64,000 nt of DNA from Flectobacillus major DSM 103 (GTDB taxonomy: Bacteria > Bacteroidota > Bacteroidia > Cytophagales > Spirosomataceae), in NCBI RefSeq assembly GCF_000427405.1, contig NZ_KE386491.1, forward strand, positions 2,835,001 through 2,899,000. Reading direction: 5' to 3'. Numbering within the stretch: the first letter of the stretch is position 1; every line of letters begins with the position of its first letter. Below the pieces are notes generated by a model that saw only the letters and a program-made list of their open reading frames with translations, was not told the origin of the DNA and did not search any database. The position numbers and the translations under genes were made by a program. Shown one piece after another: positions 25,763 through 35,127 of this stretch.

Positions 25763-27607
25763 ATGTTAAAACGTTTGATTTGTTTACTTATACCCGTTTC
25801 TGTTTTTGCACAGACAGAAATACCATTAAATGATTTGAGCTACTTCAAAAAGCCTAGTGCCAATTGGAGTATCGAAGGGCAGGTTGTTGGCACAGCCAAT
25901 GGCGAAGCCCTGAAAGTTAGCTCAGGAAAAGGTATTTTGTTAAATACCCTCAAAGGCCCTAAATATCAACGTACTGATGATTTGGTATTTGGTTTTGAGC
26001 ATGGCGATATTCGTCTTTCGCTCGACTACATGATTCCGACAGGCTCAAATTCAGGTATTTATTTACAAAGCCGCTACGAAGTTCAAATCATGGATAGCTG
26101 GCTCAAAGCCAATCCTAACGATGGCGATGCTGGTGCTATTTATCACCGCTGGGACGAATCGCGTGGAGCTGGCAAAGAGGGTTATGAAGGGCATGCTCCT
26201 AGGCAAAACGCTATCAAAGCTCCTGGCCTTTGGAATCACCTCGAAATTGATTTTAAAGCACCTCAATTTGATGCTTCTGGCAAAAAAATCGCTAATGCTC
26301 GCTTTGTAAAAGTAGTATTGAATGGTGTGTTGATTCATGAAAATATCGAACTACTAGGCGTTACACGTGGGGCCGTATCAACGCAAGAAACAGCCAAAGC
26401 TCCTATTATGATTCAAGGCGACCACGGGCAGGTAGCTTTCAAAAATATTCGCTATGAAGTTTTTGACAAAACTCCTGCAACCTTCAGCCCTGCTACCTAC
26501 GAGTATTACCAAGGCAAATTTGGTAACCTCCAAACAGGAACTAACAAGCCCGTAACAACAGGTACAACGGCCATACCTACCATGAAGTTGGCAGAGGCTA
26601 AATCTGATTTTCTTTTGAAGTTTCAAGGTAAAATCACGATTCCAGAAACCGACACTTATACCTTTACTACCAACTGGACAGGTTCGGGTGCATTGTTGAT
26701 TGATAACGACACCATTACCAATGGAAGCCACTGGTACAGCGAAAATGTAAAAGGAAGCAAAAAACTGTCGGCAGGCGAGCATTCTTATACATTGATTTAT
26801 GCAAAAGATTTTGGTTGGGGGCCTAAAGGACTAGGCTTATTTATAGAAAGAGTAGGCACTGCCAAACAATCTATTACAGAACGTACTTCCTTACCAGAGC
26901 CAGAAGCTACGCCACTTGTAGAAGTAGCTGTAAATCAGGAAACTGTACTACAACGTTCTTTTGTTGTCTATAATGGTGTAAAAAAGACACATGCTATTAA
27001 TGTAGGTATGCCTAATGGCCTGAATTTCTCTTATGACCTCAATCAAGGAGGATATTTACAAGCTTGGAGAGGAAAGTTTTTGGATGCTACTCAAATGTGG
27101 CATGATCGTGGCGAACCCCAAACATCGGAGCCTATGGGTGCGGCTATTACAGCTAATGATAAATTTCCTTTAGCATTTTTGACGAGTGCCTCAGCCAGTT
27201 TTCCCGATTCGTTGACCAAAAGCGACCTTCAATACAAAGGTTATACTTTACAAAAAAATGAGGCTTCTAAAATCAACTCGGTATTTCCTATTTTCCAATA
27301 CGAATACAAAGGGCTAAAAGTAAAAGATACCTCTGTTCCATCGGCTCGTGCTGAGGGTATCATCCGTCAGATAAGCTTTGAGGGAGCAACCCCTGCCAAT
27401 ACACAACTTTATGCCCTTCTTGCCGAAGGCTCTTCTATTATCAATCTTGATACCCAACGTTTTGGCGTTGATAATCAACAATACTATGTAGAAGTACTTT
27501 CTTCAAATCCGAATAACAAACCTTTTATTCGTGAAAACAAAGGCAAAATGCAATTGTTGATGCCTCTTACTGGTCTGAAAGAATTGTCTTATCAATTGAC
27601 TTTCTAA
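25763..27607 (+). CDS. DUF1080 (3-keto-disaccharide hydrolase-like) and PA14 protein
   Basis: A 614-residue exported protein. After a signal peptide (MLKRLICLLIPVSVFAQ) comes a DUF1080 domain with concanavalin-like fold (about 20-235), including GDIRLSLDYMIPTGSNSGIYLQ, SRYEVQIMDSW, GLWNHLEIDFKAP and GDHGQVAFKNIRYE. A PA14-like domain follows (about 245-370; GKITIPETDTYTFTTNWTGS, SAGEHSYTLIYAKDFGWGP). The C-terminal 240 residues are not recognised. DUF1080 proteins act on or bind sugars, some as 3-keto-glycoside hydrolases; PA14 often binds carbohydrate. The dehydrogenase-cytochrome c gene begins 45 bases after its stop, so the two probably work together on sugar oxidation or cleavage. Confidence 0.82.
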   Translation: MLKRLICLLIPVSVFAQTEIPLNDLSYFKKPSANWSIEGQVVGTANGEALKVSSGKGILLNTLKGPKYQRTDDLVFGFEHGDIRLSLDYMIPTGSNSGIYLQSRYEVQIMDSWLKANPNDGDAGAIYHRWDESRGAGKEGYEGHAPRQNAIKAPGLWNHLEIDFKAPQFDASGKKIANARFVKVVLNGVLIHENIELLGVTRGAVSTQETAKAPIMIQGDHGQVAFKNIRYEVFDKTPATFSPATYEYYQGKFGNLQTGTNKPVTTGTTAIPTMKLAEAKSDFLLKFQGKITIPETDTYTFTTNWTGSGALLIDNDTITNGSHWYSENVKGSKKLSAGEHSYTLIYAKDFGWGPKGLGLFIERVGTAKQSITERTSLPEPEATPLVEVAVNQETVLQRSFVVYNGVKKTHAINVGMPNGLNFSYDLNQGGYLQAWRGKFLDATQMWHDRGEPQTSEPMGAAITANDKFPLAFLTSASASFPDSLTKSDLQYKGYTLQKNEASKINSVFPIFQYEYKGLKVKDTSVPSARAEGIIRQISFEGATPANTQLYALLAEGSSIINLDTQRFGVDNQQYYVEVLSSNPNNKPFIRENKGKMQLLMPLTGLKELSYQLTF

Positions 27608-27652
27608 TCTTTAGTATTGATAACGGTGAAATACCAAGTAATATCTCAGAAA

Positions 27653-29554
27653 ATGAAAAAACGATTTAACATATTATTATCAATAGGCTTGTTGGGGCTA
27701 GTAACTCAAGGAACAATAGCTCAAACCAAACCAAAACCTTATACCGAAGAGGATTTTTACGAAATCAAAACCATTGCTATTCCCGACGGTATTAAGCTAG
27801 AAGCAGGTGGATTGGCCCCTATGCCCGACGGACGTATTGGCGTGTGTACTCGTAGAGGCGAAGTTTGGATTATCGAAAACCCTTACCAACTCAACGGAAC
27901 GAAACCAAGCTATACCCTTTTTGCTAGTGGCTTGCACGAGTCATTGGGGTTGGCCTATTACAATGGTTCTTTTTATTGTACACAACGTGGCGAACTAACC
28001 AAATTAACCGATACCGATGCCGATGGCAAAGCAGATATTTATGAGTCTGTGGCTAACTGGGATTTGTCGGGCAATTACCACGAATATTCTTATGGCCCTG
28101 TTTTCGACAAAAATGGCGATATGTACCTAACGTTCAATGTGGCGTGGGTGGGCTATGGCGAAGGTAAACTTGCTAAATGGCGTGGCTGGCTTGTAAAAGT
28201 GAAAAAAGATGGTACTCTTGAGCCTGTAGCTACAGGTTTACGCTCGCCAGCAGGTTTCACGATCAATTCTAACGGTGATGTCTTGTATGGCGAAAACCAG
28301 GGTGACTGGGTAGGATCGGGTAGAATAACACATCTTGAAAAAGGTGACTTCGCAGGAAATGCAGGGGGCTTGTTCTGGACAAAAGAGCCCGAATCGCCTT
28401 TAAAACTTACCAAGGCTGATATTCCTGACACAGGCGAACCTATGTACGAAGCTGCCAAAAAAGTAAAAGCCCTTAAATTACCTGCGGTGTGGTTTCCGCA
28501 TGCTTTGATGGGTATTTCGACAGCCGATATGATTGAAGATGAAACAGGTGGCAAATTTGGCCCTTTCCAAGGACAATACATTGTGTTTGACCAAGGGCAA
28601 TCAAAGGCTATGCGTATGACCCTAGAGAAAGTAAATGGCAAATATCAAGGAGCTTGTTATCCATTCCGTGAAGGTTTTCAGTCGGGAACGGTTCGGGCAA
28701 GATGGGGCAACGATGGCTCTATTTTTGTTGGTATGACTTCAAGAGGTTGGGGGTCTACAGGAAAAGACTTGTATGGTCTTCAACGCTTGGTTTGGAATGG
28801 CCGTATGCCTTTCGAAATGAAAAATGTACGTGCTATGCCCGATGGCTTTGAAATTGAGTTTACACAACCTGTAACCTTGAAAAGTGCCGAAAATGCCAGT
28901 AGCTACGAATTGAAAAGCTTTACTTATAAGTACCACCACGAATATGGTAGCCCTATTATTAATCAAGAAAAAACACCTTTAAAGGGTATCATTGTTTCGG
29001 CCGACCGCCTCAAGGTTCGCTTAGTAATGGATAACCTTCGCAAGGGATATATTCATGAGGTACGAGCTACAGGCTTAATCAACGACGAAGGACAACCCCT
29101 TTTGCACGATGTAAGTTATTATACCCTCAATGATATTCCGTCGGGAGAAGCGGCAAAACTAAGCCCTACTCAAAAGGTAACCCAGCCAGCGGCAACTCCT
29201 AGTAAACCAACGAAAGCTCCTGCCACAAAAGGTAAAGTAGCCTTAGAAAGCGGTTTGATCGACACTAAATTGGTAGCATCGTTGCTCAAAAAGCATGCTT
29301 GTACCAGTTGTCATGCCGAGGCTACCAGAGTAGTAGGGCCTGCTTTTACAGAAGTAGCCAAACGCAATTATACCAACGAACAAATTTTAGAGCTTGTGTA
29401 TCATCCAAAACCAGAGAACTGGCCAGATTACGCTACCGAAATGGCATCAATGACACACGTACCAAAAGCCGATGTGCTAAAGATTGCTGCTTGGATTAAT
29501 TCTCTTGGCAAAAAATCAAAAGTAGATTTGAATAAAATTGAAAATAGAGACTAG
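27653..29554 (+). CDS. Sorbosone-dehydrogenase-like propeller protein fused to cytochrome c
   Basis: A 633-residue exported protein. From ATG 27653 it has a signal peptide (ending TQGTIAQ) and then a beta-propeller of the glucose/sorbosone dehydrogenase or PVC-type dehydrogenase kind, with GLHESLGLAYYNGSFYCTQRGELTKLTDTD-like blades and GLRSPAGFTINSNGDVLYGENQGDW. A linker rich in Ala, Pro and Thr (near residue 515-530) leads to a C-terminal cytochrome c domain with haem motif CTSCH and a distal Met in EMASMTHV. It may oxidise a sugar and pass electrons through the haem. A TTG 36 bases upstream is possible but would lengthen the signal peptide. A strong terminator follows. Confidence 0.82.
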   Translation: MKKRFNILLSIGLLGLVTQGTIAQTKPKPYTEEDFYEIKTIAIPDGIKLEAGGLAPMPDGRIGVCTRRGEVWIIENPYQLNGTKPSYTLFASGLHESLGLAYYNGSFYCTQRGELTKLTDTDADGKADIYESVANWDLSGNYHEYSYGPVFDKNGDMYLTFNVAWVGYGEGKLAKWRGWLVKVKKDGTLEPVATGLRSPAGFTINSNGDVLYGENQGDWVGSGRITHLEKGDFAGNAGGLFWTKEPESPLKLTKADIPDTGEPMYEAAKKVKALKLPAVWFPHALMGISTADMIEDETGGKFGPFQGQYIVFDQGQSKAMRMTLEKVNGKYQGACYPFREGFQSGTVRARWGNDGSIFVGMTSRGWGSTGKDLYGLQRLVWNGRMPFEMKNVRAMPDGFEIEFTQPVTLKSAENASSYELKSFTYKYHHEYGSPIINQEKTPLKGIIVSADRLKVRLVMDNLRKGYIHEVRATGLINDEGQPLLHDVSYYTLNDIPSGEAAKLSPTQKVTQPAATPSKPTKAPATKGKVALESGLIDTKLVASLLKKHACTSCHAEATRVVGPAFTEVAKRNYTNEQILELVYHPKPENWPDYATEMASMTHVPKADVLKIAAWINSLGKKSKVDLNKIENRD

Positions 29555-29571
29555 CGTATTGCCTTATACCC

Positions 29572-29604
29572 AAAAAAGCCACCGAAAACTCGGTGGCTTT
29601 TTTT
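29572..29604. terminator. Terminator between convergent genes
   Basis: AAAAAAGCCACCGA (29572-29585), loop AAAC, TCGGTGGC (29590-29597), then seven T. It ends the dehydrogenase-cytochrome c gene and, in reverse, probably the small secreted-protein gene on the minus strand. Confidence 0.93.
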
Positions 29605-29628
29605 AGAATAAACCAACAGATTAATTAA

Positions 29629-29994
29629 TCAATCTACGACACTTTCACTTTTTTTAACGGAATCGGCTGTCATGGCCTGTTCTTTTGTGTCTTTCTTGCT
29701 AAATGGCATCTTATAATTTTGCCATGTCAAATACTCTTCTTTGGGTTGAGTCCTTTCTACCACTACTGCTTTTTCAACCGACTTGCTACCTATAATTTGT
29801 TTGTAGTTTCTACTAATTGCTACATTGTCGGTAACAGGTATTCCTTTTTTACTTTTTTTAGCTGCGGCGGCAGCTTTGTTAGGGTGTTTGTAATTGCTAG
29901 TACTATAGCCTGGGTCACCTGCGGGAATCTCCTGAGCGAACGAACCAAAGCTTGCTACCGTTAACAAACTCGCCCAAAAAAATTTCACTTTCAT
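29629..29994 (-). CDS. Small secreted protein of unknown function
   Basis: A 121-residue protein I do not recognise. A clear signal peptide (MKVKFFWASLLTVASFGSFAQ) is followed by EIPAGDPGYSTSNYKHPNKA, an Ala/Lys-rich stretch (AAAAAKKSKKG), and a Lys- and Val-rich middle. The tail is polar and ends SVVD. No cysteines or membrane segments occur in the mature part, so it is probably a periplasmic or surface protein. The start is ATG 29994. It is 62 bases from the next minus-strand gene, which may be in the same operon. Confidence 0.65.
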   Translation of the reverse strand: MKVKFFWASLLTVASFGSFAQEIPAGDPGYSTSNYKHPNKAAAAAKKSKKGIPVTDNVAISRNYKQIIGSKSVEKAVVVERTQPKEEYLTWQNYKMPFSKKDTKEQAMTADSVKKSESVVD

Positions 29995-30055
29995 AATTTA
30001 ATTGATTGTATGTGTTTTGTTTCAGAATTTACACAGTCAATACAGCCTTTTGTTA

Positions 30056-30466
30056 CTAAGCTGCCATAGTATAATCATCGGTATCGAATGTTTTTTTATA
30101 CAATGCTCTGAAAGTAGGTACCATACCCAACATTTCTTCGAGCTTATACTGAGCCTTGCGGTAAGTATAGTTGTTTTTATTAGATGCTACCAATGATTTA
30201 AACAGATGCGACATCATATAAAGCTCTTGTACGTGCATGGTAAAATCCAAGATTTCGTACATCAAGAAGCCCTTCTGTCCGTCGTCGGTCATCATAAATA
30301 ATACTAAGTAAAAGTTCTCATCTTTTACAAAAGATATAACCTGGTTTTGGTTAAAATCTTTAGGCATATATCCAAAGTCTACTAAGCAATCTATGATTTC
30401 GACATCGCTAATAGTAGTATATAAATTTGGGGTCAAAAACTGGTTGTTCATCATCGTCGCTTCCAT
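30056..30466 (-). CDS. Hypothetical cytoplasmic protein
   Basis: A 136-residue protein without a recognised family. It is acidic, Met- and aromatic-rich (MEATMMNN start, ISFVKDENFYLVLFMMTDDGQKGFLMYEILDF), with no signal peptide or membrane helix. The C-terminal half looks helical (RKAQYKLEEMLGMVPTFRALY). Codon use resembles the neighbours and the frame is well kept, which supports a real gene. It lies upstream of the small secreted-protein gene on the minus strand. Confidence 0.6.
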   Translation of the reverse strand: MEATMMNNQFLTPNLYTTISDVEIIDCLVDFGYMPKDFNQNQVISFVKDENFYLVLFMMTDDGQKGFLMYEILDFTMHVQELYMMSHLFKSLVASNKNNYTYRKAQYKLEEMLGMVPTFRALYKKTFDTDDYTMAA

Positions 30467-30947
30467 ATCTTTTCTCTATTAAAATTGTAAGAGTTTATTT
30501 CGTTGTTGTGAATTATGAACGAAAGATTACAATAAAAAGTTTGATTGTCAAGTACTTAGAAAATAACCAAAAAGTTCATTTTTTGACGCAAATAAGACTT
30601 TTTCTAGTACTTTTCTTGATGAATCACCAGTTTTATGAAGCGTTTTTTTCTCAATTTTCAATTTTATCTTCGATTCCTGTACTTTTTTAAAGTATCCTCT
30701 CTAAAAAAGATAAAAAATAAATTTTTTAAATATTTTTTTGCACTTTAAATATCTACAAGTTGACTTTTCGCATCTTTTTGAATGAATTATGTTCTTTTTT
30801 CAAAAAAAATGTTCAAATACTATATCTGTTGACCAAAATACGGTAAAAATCCCTAAAAATGAGTACTAAAAGGAGGTTAATAAGTCAAAAAACAAATAAG
30901 TATAATTACTTATAAATATTTTAATATTTTTTTAGATAAAAACAAAA
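30467..30947. other. AT-rich intergenic region, nothing identified
   Basis: About 480 bases, very AT-rich around 30680-30940. Short frames are present but none is convincing. It lies between the hypothetical gene and the histidine-phosphatase terminator. Confidence 0.4.
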
Positions 30948-30979
30948 CCCCCTCATTAGTCTAGCTGATGAGGGGATTT
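30948..30979 (-). terminator. Terminator of the prolyl oligopeptidase/phosphatase operon
   Basis: A 12-bp stem with one G-U pair (CCCCTCATTAG from 30949 with CTGATGAGGGG to 30975) is followed on the minus strand by GTTTTGTTTTT. It lies just past the phosphatase stop. Confidence 0.88.
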
Positions 30980-30989
30980 ATAAGCTGAT

Positions 30990-31499
30990 TTACTTACCGT
31001 ACTTCAAGGACTCAAAATGAAGATTCTTCTTGCCTTTTCTGGTAATTAAATATAGGTTATCGTATTCTGAATCTGGTAAATTTTGAGGCTCAAACTTTAC
31101 CCCAAAATAGCGGATGATGTCGGGAACGGTATTGCTATGCCCAACAATCAACACATTTTTGGTAGCTACACCTGCTTTTTGGAGGTTATCTTTCAGAAAA
31201 GTGTCTTTGGCACTGTACCAAAGGGTATCTATTTTCTGATTAATCCGCAAAGAATCGGCAGTTTGCTGTACTCGAAGGTATTCAGTTACCCATATTTTCT
31301 GGATATTTTCCCCTTCTAACCGCCGATACAATGCCCCCGCTCGGGCATAACCTTGCTGATTAAGCGGCCTCTGGTGGTCGTCGCCTTTATAATTGGTCTC
31401 TTTTTCAGCATGACGTACCACATAAATTTTGTAGGTATTCTGACAAGACGACACCGCCAGCATTCCTAGCAATACACAACCCAATATCTTTTTTTTCAT
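30990..31499 (-). CDS. Histidine phosphatase family lipoprotein
   Basis: A 169-residue lipoprotein of the histidine phosphatase (phosphoglycerate-mutase-like) superfamily. The signal peptide ends in the lipobox VSSC. The catalytic RHAE motif is in YVVRHAEKETNYKGDDHQRP, the first short loop pairs with ADSLRIN, and the second catalytic His is in VLIVGHSNTVPDIIRYF. Such enzymes hydrolyse phosphate esters through a phospho-histidine; the substrate is unknown and its location is the periplasm or outer membrane. It starts seven bases after the prolyl oligopeptidase stop, so the two are one operon. Confidence 0.88.
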   Translation of the reverse strand: MKKKILGCVLLGMLAVSSCQNTYKIYVVRHAEKETNYKGDDHQRPLNQQGYARAGALYRRLEGENIQKIWVTEYLRVQQTADSLRINQKIDTLWYSAKDTFLKDNLQKAGVATKNVLIVGHSNTVPDIIRYFGVKFEPQNLPDSEYDNLYLITRKGKKNLHFESLKYGK

Positions 31500-31506
31500 T
31501 GCTCAC

Positions 31507-33615
31507 TTAAAGGTTTTTGGGAGTAAAGCCCATATTATAAAATAAGAAAGCATAAATATCGGCTGTTTGCTCTATACTCTTGGCGGTGTTGCTTGCTCCA
31601 TGCCCCGAGTTGACATCTACTCTTATAAGCAGAGGGTTGGCTGAACTAGCCCCTGCTTTTTCCTGCAAAGTAGCAATATACTTGAACGAGTGTGCAGGCA
31701 CAACACGGTCGTCGTGGTCGGCAGTAGTAGCCATCGTAGCTGGATACGCCACCCCTTGCTTGATATTGTGTAGGGGAGAATAGCCATATAAGTTTTTGAA
31801 ATCGACCGCATCGTCGGCATTGCCATATTCTGGCGACCAGTTCCAGCCAATCGTAAATTTATGATAACGCAACATGTCCATTACACCCACTTGTGGAAAA
31901 GCAACTTTACATAAATCAGGACGCTGGTTGATAACAGCACCAACCAGTAATCCTCCGTTTGAACCTCCACGCAGTGCCAAATGCTGGTTATCGCAGTATT
32001 TCTGAGCAATCAGGTATTCGCCAGCAGCAATAAAATCGTCATATACATTTTGCTTTTTGAGTTTCATACCTGCTTCGTGCCATTTTTCGCCATACTCAGC
32101 TCCACCTCTGATATTGGCCAAGGCATACACTCCGCCTTGCTCCAAAAACGGTATCAATGTAGCACTAAAAGCGGGCAATGAACTTATATTAAATCCACCA
32201 TAGGCATATAATAAGGTGGGATTTTGGCTGTCGAGCTTCAAGCCTTTTTTGTAAGTAATAAACATTGGTACTTTTGTACCATCTTTACTAGCATAAAATA
32301 CCTGTTTGGTTTCAAAAGCCGCAGGGTCAAAACTCAGCTCTGGCTTACGGAACAGTGTACTTTTTTGAGTAGCAATATCGTATCGGTAAATAGTTGGCGG
32401 AAATGTAAACGAGGTAAATGTATAGAATACAAATTTGTCGTCGTTGTTACCTCCAAAACCCGAGCAAGTACCCAAGCCCGGGAGTTTTACTTCGTTTTCT
32501 AGCTTACCACTGGTACTATATACATATACACGAGTTGTAACGTCTTTGAGGTACGACAAAAACAGCTTTCCTCCCGCCGACTGAGCTCCTTGTAATGGTT
32601 CTGGTTTTTCTGGCACAAGGTTTTTCCAAGATTTGTCTGCTGGATTATACAATTCAATCTTCGAGTTTTGAGCTTTTTCGTTGGTTTCGATCAAAAACTT
32701 ATCACCAACGTTGTCAATCACCGAATAAGAAAAATCGCCCACTTTGGCCACAATAGGGGTAAATTGTTTGTCATCTGCTTTTTTGAAAAACAAAGCGTTA
32801 CCTTCTTTACCTTTTCCTCGGTCGCTTACAATCAAAATAGCAAACTTTTCATCTTCGGTAACTTGCAAATAATGGAATCGTTGTGGGTTAGCAGGGTCTT
32901 CGTGTATCAATTTATCGGCCGACTGAGCTGTACCTACTTCATGATACCATACTTGGTGATTTTCATTTTTGGCAGCCAATGCACTTCCCTCTGGCTTAGG
33001 ATAACGGCTATAATAAAAGCCATTACCTTGCCACGATAAAATAGATACTTTAATCCACTCTATTTTATCAGACAAATTTTGTTTGGTAGTAAGATCCATC
33101 ACAAAAGCATCTTGCCAGTCAGAACCACCCTTCGACAAAGTATAAGCGGCGTACTTTCCATTTTTAGAAATCACAAAACTCTGCAAACGAGTAGTTCCAT
33201 CGGGCGAAAGTTGGTTGGGGTCAAGTACCACCTCAGGCGAGCCATCGAGTCCTTTTTGACGGTACAATACCGACTGGTTTTGCAAACCATTATTTTTATA
33301 GAAATAATACCAGTCATTTTTGCGAGAAGGTGCCGAAAACTTAGGGTAATTAAATACCTTTTCGATACGCTGCTTTAGAGCAGCCCGATGTGGTATTTTG
33401 TCTAAATAATCGAATGTAACCTTATTTTGCTCTTTTACCCATTGAGCCGTTTCGGCCGAACGGTCGTTTTCAAGCCAACGATAAGGGTCGGCTACTTCAG
33501 TACCATGATAATTGTCTACTTGATTAACCTTTGCGGTGTTGGGATATTGCCATTGAGCCATACTAAGAATCGGAGCTAGTACCAAAGACGATACCAGTGT
33601 GAGCGTTTTGTTCAT
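31507..33615 (-). CDS. Prolyl oligopeptidase family serine peptidase
   Basis: A 702-residue S9A peptidase that cleaves short peptides after proline. A signal peptide (SSLVLAPILSMAQ) shows it is exported. The N-terminal propeller part has DPYRWLENDRSAETAQWVKEQN and repeated SKNGKYAAYTLSKGG-like blades. The C-terminal alpha/beta hydrolase has the nucleophile in RGGSNGGLLVGA (near residue 550), the Asp in TADHDDRVVPAHSFKY, and the His in VNSGHGAS. The lid-barrel region includes LYAYGGFNISSLPAF, a family landmark. It may digest peptides in the periplasm. It precedes the histidine phosphatase by seven bases. Confidence 0.94.
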   Translation of the reverse strand: MNKTLTLVSSLVLAPILSMAQWQYPNTAKVNQVDNYHGTEVADPYRWLENDRSAETAQWVKEQNKVTFDYLDKIPHRAALKQRIEKVFNYPKFSAPSRKNDWYYFYKNNGLQNQSVLYRQKGLDGSPEVVLDPNQLSPDGTTRLQSFVISKNGKYAAYTLSKGGSDWQDAFVMDLTTKQNLSDKIEWIKVSILSWQGNGFYYSRYPKPEGSALAAKNENHQVWYHEVGTAQSADKLIHEDPANPQRFHYLQVTEDEKFAILIVSDRGKGKEGNALFFKKADDKQFTPIVAKVGDFSYSVIDNVGDKFLIETNEKAQNSKIELYNPADKSWKNLVPEKPEPLQGAQSAGGKLFLSYLKDVTTRVYVYSTSGKLENEVKLPGLGTCSGFGGNNDDKFVFYTFTSFTFPPTIYRYDIATQKSTLFRKPELSFDPAAFETKQVFYASKDGTKVPMFITYKKGLKLDSQNPTLLYAYGGFNISSLPAFSATLIPFLEQGGVYALANIRGGAEYGEKWHEAGMKLKKQNVYDDFIAAGEYLIAQKYCDNQHLALRGGSNGGLLVGAVINQRPDLCKVAFPQVGVMDMLRYHKFTIGWNWSPEYGNADDAVDFKNLYGYSPLHNIKQGVAYPATMATTADHDDRVVPAHSFKYIATLQEKAGASSANPLLIRVDVNSGHGASNTAKSIEQTADIYAFLFYNMGFTPKNL

Positions 33616-33774
33616 TAGATAGATACTTTTAGATTGTTGACAAACATTCTTTCTCTCGAAAATAAGGATAAATCTGCAAAAAATGAATTTTCACGAATCT
33701 ATCACCTTGGCTTTGGTCTCACAAAAAACATACTTGGTCGGCAAATACCAAACCCATAAACTCGTTTATTGTTG

Positions 33775-34851
33775 ATGACCAACACTTTGTTTAAGTTTGT
33801 AAAAAAAAAAGCAGTGAAAACAAGCAAATCCATCAACATACAACAAGTAGTTATTCACATTATTGCATGGTCATGCTTTGCAGCTCTTCCTTATATTTTG
33901 AAGGGAACAGTACCCGACCCTCCACGGGTTGGTGCAGTTCCACCTGCTCCAAATGCTAATGCTACATTGTATTTTACATTGTTGGGAATGCTCAACATTC
34001 CGTTTTTTTATATCAATAGCGAGTTTCTAATTCCGAAGTTTTTGAATAAAAAAGGGCTTTGGCAATATATATTGGCCATTGTTATTACAATAGCAGCCTT
34101 GTTTTATATCAATGGCTATTGCAAAGCCCTATTGTTTGGCCCGCATGTATCACGTTACCCAAGGCTTGGTACTATTTTTCAAACCCTCTTTGTACTGGCA
34201 ATTAGTTCTAGTTATAGAATTATGGCCGACAATATGAGAAAAGAAGAAATCAGAAAAGAACAAGAAAACGAACGGCTCAAATCGGAATTATCGTTTTTGC
34301 GTTCGCAGATTAGTCCGCACTTTATGTTCAATGTACTGAATAGCATTGTATCGTTGTCGCGTCGTAAGCCCGATTTAGTAGAACCAGTTGTCATAAAACT
34401 TTCAGAGCTTATGCGGTATATGCTCTATGAGTCGGATGGAGCCAAAGTTTCGTTAGAAAAAGAGGTACAGTATTTACAAGGCTATATCGACCTACAGATG
34501 ATTCGTTTTGGCGATGATGTGCATTTAACCTTTCAAAAACCCATTATTGAAAACCATCAGTTAATAGAGCCAATGCTTATTATTCCGTTTGTAGAAAATG
34601 CCTTTAAGCATGGCGTAGGTATGATTATGAATCCAGAAATTCATATCAAGCTAGCTATACAAGTCGACGAGCTTCATTTTGAGGTACGCAATAAAATAAA
34701 TTCGCAATACAAAGAAGTAAAAGACCAATCCTCGGGGATTGGCCTAAACAATGTCAGTCGCCGTTTAGAACTCCTTTATCCAAATCAGCATACCCTCCAA
34801 ATCCTGTCAGATTCTGATTGGTATAGTGTACATTTAACCATCAAAACATAA
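33775..34851 (+). CDS. LytS-type sensor histidine kinase
   Basis: A 358-residue membrane histidine kinase of the His_kinase (LytS/YpdA) family. Four hydrophobic segments lie in the first 140 residues (IHIIAWSCFAALPYIL, TLLGMLNIPFFYIN, ILAIVITIAALFYING, TLFVLAISSSYRIM). A coiled segment (EEIRKEQENERLKSELSFLRSQ) leads to the phosphoacceptor motif ISPHFMFNVLNSI, and the ATPase part has EPMLIIPFVENAFKHGV and SSGIGLNNVSRRLELLYP. The start is ATG 33775; the TTG codons just before it are unnecessary. Its partner is the LytTR regulator 276 bases downstream. Confidence 0.93.
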   Translation: MTNTLFKFVKKKAVKTSKSINIQQVVIHIIAWSCFAALPYILKGTVPDPPRVGAVPPAPNANATLYFTLLGMLNIPFFYINSEFLIPKFLNKKGLWQYILAIVITIAALFYINGYCKALLFGPHVSRYPRLGTIFQTLFVLAISSSYRIMADNMRKEEIRKEQENERLKSELSFLRSQISPHFMFNVLNSIVSLSRRKPDLVEPVVIKLSELMRYMLYESDGAKVSLEKEVQYLQGYIDLQMIRFGDDVHLTFQKPIIENHQLIEPMLIIPFVENAFKHGVGMIMNPEIHIKLAIQVDELHFEVRNKINSQYKEVKDQSSGIGLNNVSRRLELLYPNQHTLQILSDSDWYSVHLTIKT

Positions 34852-35127
34852 TTGCTACCTATTTTATTAAACTTTATGGTTAGTTATTTATCCAACTGCC
34901 CTTGAAAGGTTTTATCTATTAGAGTACTTAGATTAGCAACAATTTCTATCAAAATATTGTTAGCCTACCTATACACATAGATACTTTACATTGGGGGATG
35001 CCCAAACTTTTGTGTTTTGGCTATCGGTATTACTCAAAAGTATTTTTGAATACACTTGATTAAATAAAACCTCTGTTCAATCTATCGACAAATACCTATT
35101 TGTTGACACAAACTCTTCTCATATATT

